A stretch of 64,000 nt of DNA from UBA1723 sp045629285 (lineage in GTDB: Bacteria > Bacteroidota > Bacteroidia > Bacteroidales > Paludibacteraceae): positions 1-64,000 of the forward strand of contig JAZQQY010000038.1 of NCBI GenBank assembly GCA_045629285.1. Reading direction: 5' to 3'. Position 1 is the stretch's first letter, and the number at the start of each line of letters is the position of its first letter. Position numbers and translations under genes: made by a program. The notes below the pieces were generated by a model that worked only from the letters and a program-made list of their open reading frames with translations, was not told the origin of the DNA and made no database searches. Shown one piece after another: positions 8,724 to 17,857 of this stretch.

Positions 8724-10073
8724 ATGAAAACAGACTCTAAATCTGCGACAAAAAAACTTTTTATTGAGACTTACGGTTGCCAGATGAACGTGGCAGATAC
8801 CGAAGTTGTGGCTGCAATCATGCAGACAGTAGGCTACGAAATCACTGAGGATATAGCCGAGGCAGACGCCGTGTTTGCCAACACTTGTTCCATCCGTGAC
8901 AACGCGGAGCAGAAGATCCACTCACGTATCCAGTATTTCCAGTCGTTGAAGCGTGATGCCAAGCGCACGGTGATCATCGGAATCATCGGCTGTATGGCTG
9001 AGAGAATGAAGGAGGAGTTACTTCAGACGGGTGTTGTCGACCTTGTGTGTGGACCGGATTCCTATCTCGACCTTCCTAACTTGATCTCTAGCGTGGAGGC
9101 GGGAGAGAAGGCTATCAATGTAGATCTTTCTACTACAGAGACTTACCGCAACGTCATTCCTGCAAGAATCGGACATAGTCGTATATCTGGTTATGTATCG
9201 ATCATGCGTGGCTGCAACAATTTCTGCTCATACTGCATCGTGCCGTACACTCGTGGACGCGAGAGAAGCCGTGCTGTCGACAGTATTCTCAATGAAGTCA
9301 ACGATCTTAGTGAAAAGGGATTCAAGGAGGTGATCCTGCTTGGCCAGAATGTCAATTCTTATCGTTTTGTCGACGAGAACGAAAACGTAACGACATTTGC
9401 CCAGCTACTTGAAATCATCGCTGAGAAGTTCCCGAAAATGCGTATCCGTTTCACAACGTCGCATCCAAAGGATATGACAGACGACATCCTTCATGCGATC
9501 GCCAAGTGGGACAACGTATGTCGACATATCCATCTTGCCGTGCAGAGCGGAAGTTCGGAGGTGTTGAAAGCAATGAACAGAAAATATACACGAGAATGGT
9601 TCTTGGAGAGAATCGCTGCCATCCGTCGCATTATTCCAGATTGCGGTATCACTACCGACATCTTCTGCGGATTCCACGGCGAGACAGAGGAGGATCACAA
9701 GCAGACACTTTCCTTAATGGACGAGGTTGTGTTTGATTCGGCCTTCATGTTCAAGTATTCGGAGCGACCAGGCACATACGCATCCAAATTCTTGCCTGAC
9801 AATATCTCGGAGGAGGTCAAGATCCGCCGTTTGAACGAGATCATCGAGAATCAGACACGACTATCAGCGATCAGCAATGAGCGTGACCTAGGCAAGGTCT
9901 TCGAGGTGCTAGTCGAGGGAAGAAGCAAGAGAAGCGCGGATCAATTATTCGGGCGTACACAGCAGAATAAGGTGGCGGTATTCCCTAAGGGCGACGCGAA
10001 GGTCGGCGATATAGTCCACGTTAAGGTGCTGCAGACTACATCAGCGACATTGATCGGCGAGATAGTAGATTAA
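8724..10073 (+). CDS. miaB: tRNA-2-methylthio-N6-dimethylallyladenosine synthase MiaB
   Basis: MiaB is a radical-SAM methylthiotransferase that adds the 2-methylthio group to i6A37 of tRNAs reading UNN codons. The UPF0004 domain carries Cys19 (YGCQMN), Cys55 (NTCSIRDNA) and Cys90 (IGCMAER) for one 4Fe-4S cluster. The radical-SAM motif is CNNFCSYC at 164-171, followed by PYTRGRERSR. A C-terminal TRAM domain (about 385-449) ends in IGEIVD. The length of 449 residues is normal. It stands alone between its own promoter and a strong terminator. Confidence 0.97.
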   Translation: MKTDSKSATKKLFIETYGCQMNVADTEVVAAIMQTVGYEITEDIAEADAVFANTCSIRDNAEQKIHSRIQYFQSLKRDAKRTVIIGIIGCMAERMKEELLQTGVVDLVCGPDSYLDLPNLISSVEAGEKAINVDLSTTETYRNVIPARIGHSRISGYVSIMRGCNNFCSYCIVPYTRGRERSRAVDSILNEVNDLSEKGFKEVILLGQNVNSYRFVDENENVTTFAQLLEIIAEKFPKMRIRFTTSHPKDMTDDILHAIAKWDNVCRHIHLAVQSGSSEVLKAMNRKYTREWFLERIAAIRRIIPDCGITTDIFCGFHGETEEDHKQTLSLMDEVVFDSAFMFKYSERPGTYASKFLPDNISEEVKIRRLNEIIENQTRLSAISNERDLGKVFEVLVEGRSKRSADQLFGRTQQNKVAVFPKGDAKVGDIVHVKVLQTTSATLIGEIVD

Positions 10074-10086
10074 ATGAGAAATTATA

Positions 10087-10127
10087 AATGCGGAATGCGA
10101 AATGAAGGTTCAAATTCCGCATTTTTC
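10087..10127 (+). terminator. miaB terminator
   Basis: AAATGCGGAAT (10087-10097) pairs with ATTCCGCATTT (10114-10124), a perfect 11-bp stem, followed by T residues. Confidence 0.85.
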
Positions 10128-10180
10128 AATATTTTCTTAAAAAAAATGGTGCAAATTTTGGTTATGTGTTGAGAAATACA

Positions 10181-10188
10181 TACTTTTG
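10181..10188 (+). promoter_or_regulatory. -33/-7 promoter of tRNA-Arg
   Basis: TACTTTTG is an exact -7 match; TTTG at 10157-10160 lies 20 bases upstream as the -33 element. The tRNA starts 31 bases downstream. Confidence 0.7.
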
Positions 10189-10218
10189 CATCGCTTTTGA
10201 AAGAAAGCAGTTAAGGTA

Positions 10219-10295
10219 GGTCGGGTAGCTCAGCTGGATAGAGCAACAGCCTTCTAAGCTGTGGGTCAAGGGTTCGAATCCCTTCCCGATCACCA
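10219..10295 (+). tRNA. tRNA-Arg (anticodon TCT)
   Basis: The 77-nt gene folds as a cloverleaf: acceptor GGTCGGG / CCCGATC, D arm GCTC...GAGC, and an anticodon arm with CTTCTAA giving anticodon TCT. The T arm is AGGGTTCGAATCCCT and CCA is encoded at the 3' end. A truncated mobile-element-like gene lies immediately downstream, so the 3' end may have served as an integration site. Confidence 0.95.
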
Positions 10296-10329
10296 ACATA
10301 TCTCCTAACTTATTGAATTTCAATATGTT

Positions 10330-10856
10330 GGGAGATTTCTTTTTTAAGTTCCACCCCTTTTTTCCAACCCCTTTTAAGAAAGCAGTTTCTAACTTCCTGA
10401 CTACAGTTTTCCCTAGAATCCATCTTCCAGCAAGTATTATATTCTCATATTCACGGTAGTCATTACAAGACTTCGTGTCTGCAGCCCCATAGTAGGTAAC
10501 AGAAAAAGCTGATTCAGGAATACCGGAAGAAATCAGACTTTCTTTCAGTTTTTCGGTATATTTGTCATTTGGAATTTCTGACAAAACCTCCGTTGTCTTG
10601 AAATCTTTCCAGATAACCATAAGAGTCTTTCCACTTACAAATCTGAGAATATCAGCTACCGACTTTATGAAATTGTCGTATTGGGTATTATCAGGCTCTG
10701 TTCTTCTGTTCAAAACAAATGGGAATGGTATAAACTTCACCCTACTGTTGTACTTGAAAGGAATGTTCAGTAAGGTGAACTTGCTCCCTTTTCCCAAGAG
10801 AACATCACCAGCACCTTCAAACACTGAAATAAAAATATAGTGGCGACCTTATTATA
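10330..10856 (-). pseudogene. Truncated helicase-like gene remnant next to tRNA-Arg
   Basis: One open frame on the minus strand reads like real protein: YIFISVFEGAGDVLLGKGSK, NIPFKYNSRVKF, GKTLMVIWKDFK and SCNDYREYENIILAGRW. The order of these strand-like motifs is reminiscent of the second RecA domain of superfamily 2 helicases, but no Walker A is present and I cannot name the family. Upstream the frame is closed by two stops near 10857. Downstream it runs on into the tRNA on the opposite strand, so both ends of the gene are lost. I read it as a fragment left by an integrative element at the tRNA. Confidence 0.5.
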
Positions 10857-10970
10857 TAATGAATGCAAAATAAATGATGAATGATAAATGTGAAATGTTT
10901 TTTAGGCTTTCACAAGGGTCATCCTACAGAATACCTAAATTTGGGAATTTCATGTTTTTTAACATTAGGA

Positions 10971-10978
10971 TACCTTTG
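10971..10978 (+). promoter_or_regulatory. -7 element of the metal-locus lipoprotein gene
   Basis: TACCTTTG matches TAnnTTTG and lies 22 bases before the ATG at 11001. It is the only clear -7 element in the region and may drive the first gene or the whole locus to 20165. Confidence 0.6.
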
Positions 10979-11000
10979 CAGCGTAAAAAAAAAATAAAAA

Positions 11001-11639
11001 ATGAAACGTAAATTTTTAATGATCGTGCTTTCCGCTTTCCTATTCTCTTGCGGAAATTCAGAAAAAAAGAGTAATGAGTCTACTTCATCTGACGAGGTGC
11101 CAGCATGCTGTAAAAACAAAGGTAATGAAGCAACGTCTTCCGACAATGTGCCAGAGTGTTGCAAAAATAAAGGAATGGAAATGCTGTTTCCCTCAGAAGT
11201 GTCAGCAAAAGGTGATTCATATCTTGGCAAAGAAGTTGCCGTACGCGGTTTTGTGAAAAAAGTATGTCACTGTTCTGGTAAAAAATGTCAATTGGCTGAC
11301 AACGATGAGTCTGAAGTTTCTTTGACAGTATTTGCTAACGATGAGATTGGCAAATTTAGCCAAGAACTGACAGGCAAAAACGTGAAATACATCGGTGTGG
11401 TGAAAGAAAACAGAATCACTAAAGAGATGATAGCAGCATTTGAAGCAAAACAGGCTGAAGCAGCAGCAAGCGAACAGAAATCATGTTGCAGTGCAAAAAA
11501 AGAGGAGAGCGAAAGTGAACACAAACACTGTAGCAAGAGCAAGGATTACAGTGAGATGAAGAAATGGATGGAATATAATCAAAAAGACTACTATCCAACT
11601 TATTACGTAGAGGCACAGACATTCGAAGTAATGGAATAA
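11001..11639 (+). CDS. Cys-rich lipoprotein, likely metal-related
   Basis: The 212-residue protein has a lipoprotein signal with lipobox LFSC (Cys17). Two tandem repeats follow (SSDEVPACCKNKGNE and SSDNVPECCKNKGME). Then comes a beta-rich domain resembling a small OB fold (YLGKEVAVRGFVKKVCHCSG ... KNVKYIGVVKENRIT). A second Cys cluster (QKSCCSAKKE, EHKHCSKSK) precedes a conserved-looking tail (MKKWMEYNQKDYYPTYYVEA). Ten cysteines besides the lipidated one, several as CC or CxC pairs, suggest binding of a thiophilic metal such as copper or zinc. This is inference, supported by the HMA protein at the other end of the locus. Confidence 0.65.
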   Translation: MKRKFLMIVLSAFLFSCGNSEKKSNESTSSDEVPACCKNKGNEATSSDNVPECCKNKGMEMLFPSEVSAKGDSYLGKEVAVRGFVKKVCHCSGKKCQLADNDESEVSLTVFANDEIGKFSQELTGKNVKYIGVVKENRITKEMIAAFEAKQAEAAASEQKSCCSAKKEESESEHKHCSKSKDYSEMKKWMEYNQKDYYPTYYVEAQTFEVME

Positions 11640-11647
11640 TCCCATCT

Positions 11648-11750
11648 ATCCCCCTGACAATCATTGATATTTTTGAATTAAACAAAGGAATCCCTTTCAA
11701 TTCTTTTAAGTTGTACGACTGACAAGATAGGAAGGGGACTCCAGGGGGAT
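11648..11750 (+). promoter_or_regulatory. Long inverted repeats in leader of the DUF4876-like gene
   Basis: ATCCCCCTG at 11648-11656 faces CCAGGGGGAT at 11741-11750. Inside, GGAATCCCTTTC at 11687-11698 faces GAAGGGGACTCC at 11731-11742. The two pairings overlap at 11741-11742 and could be mutually exclusive. The structure fills the 164-base gap between the Cys-rich lipoprotein and the next gene and could be a terminator, an attenuator or a regulatory RNA. I recognise no known riboswitch core. Confidence 0.4.
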
Positions 11751-11803
11751 TATTGTGTCAAAATTTTTGAAACAACCAATTAAACATCAACTATAGAATT
11801 CAA

Positions 11804-13165
11804 ATGAAAAAAAATTTTAGATTTCTTGCGTTAGCGGGAGTAATGTCACTTTCTCTCGGATTCACTGCGTGTGAAGACGACGAGGAGAAAGCAGAATCAA
11901 CAATCAAGTCTACACTAAACATTTCACCTGATGTTGCCGACGCAATATCTGCAAAAGATATCAAGGCTTTGGCTGGAGCAAAGGTTACCTTCACAAACGT
12001 AAACTCAAAAGACGTTTACACTTTCGATGTTCCAGAATTGGATGCAGACGGATACCTTTCTCTTGATGTCAACGTCCCTGTCGGAACATACGATATCTCT
12101 ATGGAAAAAGATGTCGACGGTAAGATTATCTTCTTGAGACAACAGAATGTGACAATTAAGTCGGAAAATCAGCAGATTGAGGCAAAAATCATCGCAACTG
12201 TTGCTAATTCAAGCGATTATCAGTTCATCTTCTCAGAACTTTTCTTCAACGGTGAAAGAAACGGAGGAAGAATGATGCACCCAGACCAGTTTATGGTGCT
12301 CTACAACCCTACAGACAAAGTGCTTTACGCTGATGGTCTTGCCGTAGGTTGTACAATGCAAGCTTCATGCACAGAAAAGGAAAGCTGGTACGATGAGTTT
12401 TATGGTAAAAACTTAGTGCCTGTTCACGGAATCATTGTGATCCCAGGTTCAGGTTACGATGTTCCTGTTAAGCCTCACGACAAGATTGTCATCGCCTTCA
12501 CAGCTATCAACCACACTGCTACAGAAGGAAAGGACCCTATAGTAAAGCGTGATACTACTTTTGCAGCTGATGGAAGTGTTGAGAGCGTAAAGGTCGACAC
12601 TATTGGATGGGACGGATACACATACGACAATGCCATCGACTTGAGTGGAGCCGACTACGAAATCTATGATCCACAACTTTATACAAGCGACGTAGATAAT
12701 CCAAACGTTCCTAATGTGAAGGAAATTTATCCTGCAGAGGATGACCTTGGCGGAATCGGTGGTTTCTACCAGCATCCAAGAGGTTTCTACAATGCTTTCA
12801 TATTCAAGTTGAAGAACGGCAATCAGGAGACACTTGACGCATTCTTCGCAGAACACTCAGGTGTTGCCACAGTACAGGATAAAGAAAACAACAACGTAGA
12901 AATCAAAATGTTGAGTGTCCCTACTTCTATGATCCTTGACGGTATCACAACAGGTCACATCCCTTCTGGTATCGTGACAAATCCTCTTCCTCAAACTGTT
13001 GACCGTGGAGAGCAGTTGGTAAAGGGATGCCACAGTGGTTTACTTGTGAAACGTAAAGGAAACGACAAAGACGGATACGCCGACACTAACGACTCTTCTG
13101 TTGACTGCGAAATTCTTTCGCCTCACAAAGATTATGTCGGTTATCCAGAAGGATGGAGAAAATAA
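11804..13165 (+). CDS. DUF4876-like surface lipoprotein
   Basis: The 453-residue protein begins with a lipoprotein signal, lipobox TAC at residue 23 and the acidic surface tag CEDDEEK. An Ig-like or transthyretin-like domain covers about 35-130 (KVTFTNVNSKDVYTFDVPEL ... YLSLDVNVPVGTYDISM). The larger C-terminal part contains FSELFFNGERNGGRMMHPDQ and YNPTDKVLYADGL and resembles the lamin-tail-like fold of DUF4876 lipoproteins. Such proteins typically sit beside a TonB-dependent receptor, as here. I infer a surface subunit that captures a ligand for that receptor. A strong terminator follows, so the receptor may be partly uncoupled. Confidence 0.7.
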   Translation: MKKNFRFLALAGVMSLSLGFTACEDDEEKAESTIKSTLNISPDVADAISAKDIKALAGAKVTFTNVNSKDVYTFDVPELDADGYLSLDVNVPVGTYDISMEKDVDGKIIFLRQQNVTIKSENQQIEAKIIATVANSSDYQFIFSELFFNGERNGGRMMHPDQFMVLYNPTDKVLYADGLAVGCTMQASCTEKESWYDEFYGKNLVPVHGIIVIPGSGYDVPVKPHDKIVIAFTAINHTATEGKDPIVKRDTTFAADGSVESVKVDTIGWDGYTYDNAIDLSGADYEIYDPQLYTSDVDNPNVPNVKEIYPAEDDLGGIGGFYQHPRGFYNAFIFKLKNGNQETLDAFFAEHSGVATVQDKENNNVEIKMLSVPTSMILDGITTGHIPSGIVTNPLPQTVDRGEQLVKGCHSGLLVKRKGNDKDGYADTNDSSVDCEILSPHKDYVGYPEGWRK

Positions 13166-13214
13166 TCTGAGTTTTTTACTCAGGGATGTAAATACCATTT
13201 TTTCAACTACTTCT

Positions 13215-13250
13215 AATCCGGGATGAATACATGTTTCATCCCGGATTTTT
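13215..13250 (+). terminator. Terminator or attenuator between lipoprotein and receptor
   Basis: AATCCGGGATGAA and TTTCATCCCGGATT form a stem of at least 12 bp followed by five T. An in-frame ATG at 13231 lies inside this hairpin, which argues for the later start at 13270. As no new promoter is obvious, partial read-through could set a lower receptor level. Confidence 0.8.
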
Positions 13251-13269
13251 CAAAAAGACTATTGATATA

Positions 13270-16125
13270 ATGTCGAATTACAAAACATTTGAAATACTTA
13301 CATTGAGCTTCCTATTTCTTTTTGGATCTCTGCTCAACGCCTTTTCTCAAGCCATAGAAAATGGCAACGTCCATAACAAATACTTCAAAATAAGCGGAAA
13401 CATCACATCCAACGATGGTCCTATCCCATTCGCATACGTTTCTATCGATGAACTACAAATGAATACAGTGGCCGATGAAAACGGACATTTTGAATTCAAA
13501 CGCATACCAGTAGGAACTTATAAAATTGAAACTCAAAATCTTGGCTACGTCGACGCAAAGAAAACCGTCACTGTGGCAAACGAGGATATAAACATAAACA
13601 TCAGACTGAAAAATGCCGTCTACGAATTAGAGCAAGTCACCGTGATGGCCAAACAAGCCCAACGCAATAAATTGGAAGTGAACGAAACAGCTATCGAATA
13701 TGTCCAACCTGTTTCGCTTTCTGATGTCATGATTCTGCTGCCTGGAAACCTTTATCAGCAAAACGCACTTACTGGATTTTCCCTCAACTCAAACCGTCAG
13801 GCTGGAAGCGACCAGAATACATCTTTAGGAATCGGTCTGACTTCCGACGGTGTGCCACAAACTTCCGACGGATTACGTACACAGATGGTAGGTGTGACAT
13901 CAAACAGAGGTGATGGATCAGGCGGTGACAACCAAATCAAAAACCGTTCGAGCATCAACTCCGGCTCCGACCTCAGATATGTCTCCACCGACCATATCCA
14001 CAGCATCGAATACACAAAAGGTATCAGTTCGCCACGTTATGGCAATCTGTCGAGCGGAATGATTAAAGTGAACTCCAAAATGGGAGTCTCTCCTTTGCGC
14101 ATCAGAACTAAACTGGACCTGAAAAACAAACTTGTCTACGCTGGAAAAGGTTTTAAACTTGGAGATAAAGCCGGAACTCTTTATGCAGGCGCTGACTATC
14201 TGCACGCAGTGGATGATATACGTGACGAGATGGATAAATTCACACGTATCACCGCCCAAACTTATTACAACAACAAATTCAAATTGGGCGATAGCTATTC
14301 GTTGGATTTGGACGCAAAAATTGCCCAGACCATTTCTGCCAATAAAATGAAAAAGGATGAGCTTACCTACGAATACAACGAGACTTATAAGGCTGACTAC
14401 AACAAAACAGACCTTATGGTGAAAGGCAAACTGAATCTTGGCTTGGCTTGGATCGATAATATCGAATGGATCAACTCTCTCAATCGCGTCGACGACAGAA
14501 TAGACCGTCACTACTGTGTGATCACAGCTAGTCCCAAAAGTATGCCAAAATCCTACGAGGAGGGTGAACACGAAGGTTACTATCTTCCGACTATGTACTA
14601 CAGCGACTATTATGTGGAAAATACTCCTATCAATTTCTACACTCAGCTTAATCTGAACAGCCGTTTATCATTCAATAAAAAATGGATTCTCAACCTTGAA
14701 TACGGCGCGGATTATCATTCAAGCAAAAATAAAGGAGACGGTGCAGTGATTGAAAATCCTGAAATGCCTCCTTTCCCTGGCAACAACACCTATATGCGTC
14801 CACGCCCCAACTGGAGCATTCCTGCGTTGGAAGTGTTCGGTGCTTATCTGCAAGCTGTTCTGACTTTCAGACCCACATCGACACAATCATTTAAATTAGA
14901 GGCAGGTGGACGTCTCACCGAAATGCTGAATCTTCCCGATGACTATGCTCTGAACCATAAAGTCCTTACCGAACCACGCTTGAATTTCAGCTATCTCTTT
15001 GGCAAAAAATTCAGAAACAATTTTCGCTTGGGATACGGTGAGGAAAACAAACTTCCGACTTTGGACTATCTCTATCCCGACAAAACATACAAAGATTTCT
15101 GGGTGCTGAACGCTTACACAAACAATCCCGACTATAGACATCTGATCACTTACACTCAAATTTACGACGCGACAAACAAGGAAATCCGAGAAAACAAAAA
15201 CCAAAAAATGGAAGTCGGATACGACGCTAAACTCAATGATTTCGAACTGTCCGTGACAGCTTTCCACGAATTCAGCAACAGCGGTTTCGAATACTTCACT
15301 TTCTATGCTCCTGTGACGTATCCATACTACAATCAGCTAAAAGACGATGCTGACATTTCCAACAAAAAACCCGACAAGGAGGATTACGTAGCCTCTTCAT
15401 TCAGTGAATTCACATCATACAGACAAGTGAAAAACAGCAAAAAAATTGTGAAGAACGGTATCGAATATCGTTTGATTTTTCCTAAGTTGAAAGCCATTCA
15501 AACAAACTTGGAAATCAACGGCGCGTATTATAAAACAACGTATAGCACTAATCAGCCTGACTATTTCTATCCAAACAGCAAAGTGGGTGACAGCATGTAT
15601 CCATACGTCGGATTATATGATCTGGACAGCAAAACCATAAAACAGCAATTCAATACAAACTTCTGGTTTAACACCCATATTCCAAAATTCAGACTCATCT
15701 TCACAAACTTCTTCCAGCTTGTGTGGTTCCAGACAGAACAAAAGACCGACAACTTCGATGGAATATACAAAAAAGTGCCATACGCCTACATCGACTTCAA
15801 TGGACTCACTCACACTGTGACTGAAGAAGAACTGGCAAAAATCTATTCAAAAGAAGAGACACAATGGTTCCAACTTCTCAGACAAAGCACAACAAGTAAG
15901 TATGAGACAGAAAAAAAACCAATTTATCTCCTCTGGAATATAAAAGCGACAAAAGAATTAAACGACATGGTCAAACTTTCTTTCTTCGTCAATGGAATAC
16001 TGGATGTCCATCCTAAATATGTGAGTGATAAAAGTTCCACTACAAAACGAGAATGGAGCAATCCTTTTTTTGGAATGGAGATGGTTATGACTGTCGGAAA
16101 AACTAAAAAAGCAGAAGAAAAATGA
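13270..16125 (+). CDS. TonB-dependent outer-membrane receptor with carboxypeptidase-regulatory-like domain
   Basis: This is a 951-residue TonB-dependent transporter. It has a signal peptide (MSNYKTFEILTLSFLFLFGS...FSQ) and a carboxypeptidase-D-regulatory-like beta domain (about 35-120: ISGNITSNDGPIPFAYVSID ... VPVGTYKI-like). A plug domain follows (DVMILLPGN ... IEYTKGISSPRYGNLSSGMI), then a beta barrel rich in aromatic strands. ATG at 13270 is chosen because the earlier ATG at 13231 lies in a terminator hairpin. The next gene overlaps its last codons, so the pair is translationally coupled. The substrate is unknown; context suggests a metal complex or a metal-scavenging ligand. Confidence 0.85.
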   Translation: MSNYKTFEILTLSFLFLFGSLLNAFSQAIENGNVHNKYFKISGNITSNDGPIPFAYVSIDELQMNTVADENGHFEFKRIPVGTYKIETQNLGYVDAKKTVTVANEDININIRLKNAVYELEQVTVMAKQAQRNKLEVNETAIEYVQPVSLSDVMILLPGNLYQQNALTGFSLNSNRQAGSDQNTSLGIGLTSDGVPQTSDGLRTQMVGVTSNRGDGSGGDNQIKNRSSINSGSDLRYVSTDHIHSIEYTKGISSPRYGNLSSGMIKVNSKMGVSPLRIRTKLDLKNKLVYAGKGFKLGDKAGTLYAGADYLHAVDDIRDEMDKFTRITAQTYYNNKFKLGDSYSLDLDAKIAQTISANKMKKDELTYEYNETYKADYNKTDLMVKGKLNLGLAWIDNIEWINSLNRVDDRIDRHYCVITASPKSMPKSYEEGEHEGYYLPTMYYSDYYVENTPINFYTQLNLNSRLSFNKKWILNLEYGADYHSSKNKGDGAVIENPEMPPFPGNNTYMRPRPNWSIPALEVFGAYLQAVLTFRPTSTQSFKLEAGGRLTEMLNLPDDYALNHKVLTEPRLNFSYLFGKKFRNNFRLGYGEENKLPTLDYLYPDKTYKDFWVLNAYTNNPDYRHLITYTQIYDATNKEIRENKNQKMEVGYDAKLNDFELSVTAFHEFSNSGFEYFTFYAPVTYPYYNQLKDDADISNKKPDKEDYVASSFSEFTSYRQVKNSKKIVKNGIEYRLIFPKLKAIQTNLEINGAYYKTTYSTNQPDYFYPNSKVGDSMYPYVGLYDLDSKTIKQQFNTNFWFNTHIPKFRLIFTNFFQLVWFQTEQKTDNFDGIYKKVPYAYIDFNGLTHTVTEEELAKIYSKEETQWFQLLRQSTTSKYETEKKPIYLLWNIKATKELNDMVKLSFFVNGILDVHPKYVSDKSSTTKREWSNPFFGMEMVMTVGKTKKAEEK

Positions 16126-17813
16126 TCAAAAAACTACTATCATACACAATATTAGCCATTTTCTCGACATTCGTTTTGCCTATTTACGGACAGGACGCCC
16201 CTATATATGAATGGCAAACCAACTCTCTTTCTCCCTCAGAAAGCAGATGGACGGAGGTGGCATCCTCTATCGACTCAAGGATAACCTCGTCGCTACGGCT
16301 TCATCCCGTCTACCATGCAATGATGAATGCTGAAAATGCTTCAGCCCTGTCGGAACATAATAAACAAAATATCGTGCTGACCTCCGTTGGCTCTGGCGAA
16401 ATAGACGGAGATTTTCTTCCCTACGAAGGGAAAGCCTATAAAAACTGGAGACTTTTCGGACACGGATGCCATAATTTCGGAAAACATGGCACGCTTTACG
16501 GAACTATCCAATATGCAAGGGGAACACACAAAGAAATTAGTTGGAGCGCTATGCGTTTTCCTGAACTTTACTGGCCATACACGTTGACCGACTCAACAGG
16601 TGGAGACAGCAAATTCGAGTATTACGGAATAGAAGGAGGCTACGGCGTGAAACTCCGAAAGGTATATTTCGGTGTCATTGCCCAATTCGACGGTGAGTTG
16701 GCCCACAGAATGACTGACCCACGTCTGAAAAACAACACGACATTCCTTCAGCTTGGTTTCAACGCAGGATATATCTCTCCTAAAGGACAACGTCTGATGG
16801 CGGAAGCCAAATATCTACGCAACAAAGAGCATGAGAGCGACAGCTATTGGAGACCAGGCGAACAACAACGCTTCTTCACATTGTATGGATTCGGACTCTA
16901 CGACAATAAAAGGAGCACCGTCTCCGGCGGCAGATCACGAATGTACTACATCAACGGATTCAAATCTCATCTTTCGTATGCGTCGCCAACAGAAAAAAAA
17001 TTATGCACAACTATTAATTTAGGATGGGACATAAACAAAATGGATGCCGAGGAAAGCGACTTTACAAGTCCGTATGGAAGCCGTACGACAACTCTCTCAC
17101 CACAAATCGAATTTAAATGGAAAATCAACGAAAACAATGTGGTCTCACTGTTGAGCGACAACAATCTTGAAAAAAGATTAGGCTACGAACGTGTGTTTGA
17201 AAAATATGTAACAAACACCGCAACGTCGACCTACGATTATCGGCAAATCGCAGAAAACCAATACTACTCTTTGTATACACGACAAGGATTAAACGCTGTC
17301 AGATATTCCGTCTCTTTCGGCAAACACAATACAATAGGGCTTCAATACGGCATGGGTTATTTCTACAGAAGTGAAAAAAACTCGTTCTACGACTTCTCTG
17401 TAGTTAATAAAAATATTGTCTTTTTGCCACGTATTGATTATAAACTGTCTGCAAAAAAACATGAACTCTCGGCATGCTTCAACTGGGGTCGTCAAAAAAT
17501 CAAACAGCACGAATATGATGTGGATATAAAAATGTCAAGCATCCAACATCTTGATTTTCAAACCTGCTTCGCCCCCTACGCATACTATGCATCTGAATAC
17601 GACTTGATTGCGGCGGACCTGACATACATCTTCCATTTCAAAAAGTGTGGCCTTGGAATGCGTCTGAAGTATATGAATATCTCTGGCCACAGACTTAATG
17701 ATGTGGAATATACCAAAGAAATCGGCTTCAATTCGATCTGCCCGATGATTTCAGCTCAATCAGACATCCATGACGAACATTGGTGTAATGGATCGATTTT
17801 CATCCTGTTCTAA
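16122..17813 (+). CDS. DUF6850-like outer-membrane protein
   Basis: This 563-residue protein has a signal peptide (MIKKLLSYTILAIFSTFVLPIYG) and a body of alternating aromatic strands (YGTIQYARGTHKEISWSAMR, FFTLYGFGLYDN, RYSVSFGKHNTIGLQYGMGY). It ends in a terminal aromatic residue (SIFILF), as in outer-membrane barrels. The match to DUF6850 proteins, which accompany DUF4876 lipoproteins and TonB receptors, is from memory of the family. Its start overlaps the receptor stop by 4 bases. I infer an outer-membrane partner of the upstream receptor; the biochemical role is unknown. Confidence 0.7.
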   Translation: MIKKLLSYTILAIFSTFVLPIYGQDAPIYEWQTNSLSPSESRWTEVASSIDSRITSSLRLHPVYHAMMNAENASALSEHNKQNIVLTSVGSGEIDGDFLPYEGKAYKNWRLFGHGCHNFGKHGTLYGTIQYARGTHKEISWSAMRFPELYWPYTLTDSTGGDSKFEYYGIEGGYGVKLRKVYFGVIAQFDGELAHRMTDPRLKNNTTFLQLGFNAGYISPKGQRLMAEAKYLRNKEHESDSYWRPGEQQRFFTLYGFGLYDNKRSTVSGGRSRMYYINGFKSHLSYASPTEKKLCTTINLGWDINKMDAEESDFTSPYGSRTTTLSPQIEFKWKINENNVVSLLSDNNLEKRLGYERVFEKYVTNTATSTYDYRQIAENQYYSLYTRQGLNAVRYSVSFGKHNTIGLQYGMGYFYRSEKNSFYDFSVVNKNIVFLPRIDYKLSAKKHELSACFNWGRQKIKQHEYDVDIKMSSIQHLDFQTCFAPYAYYASEYDLIAADLTYIFHFKKCGLGMRLKYMNISGHRLNDVEYTKEIGFNSICPMISAQSDIHDEHWCNGSIFILF

Positions 17814-17857
17814 AATTCCATTCCCAATTATTTATCTTTACATAAGAGACATAATAT

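Noticed and set aside
11648..11750. Known cobalamin or NiCo-type riboswitch
   Set aside because: The conserved core sequences of these classes are not visible; only generic inverted repeats are seen.
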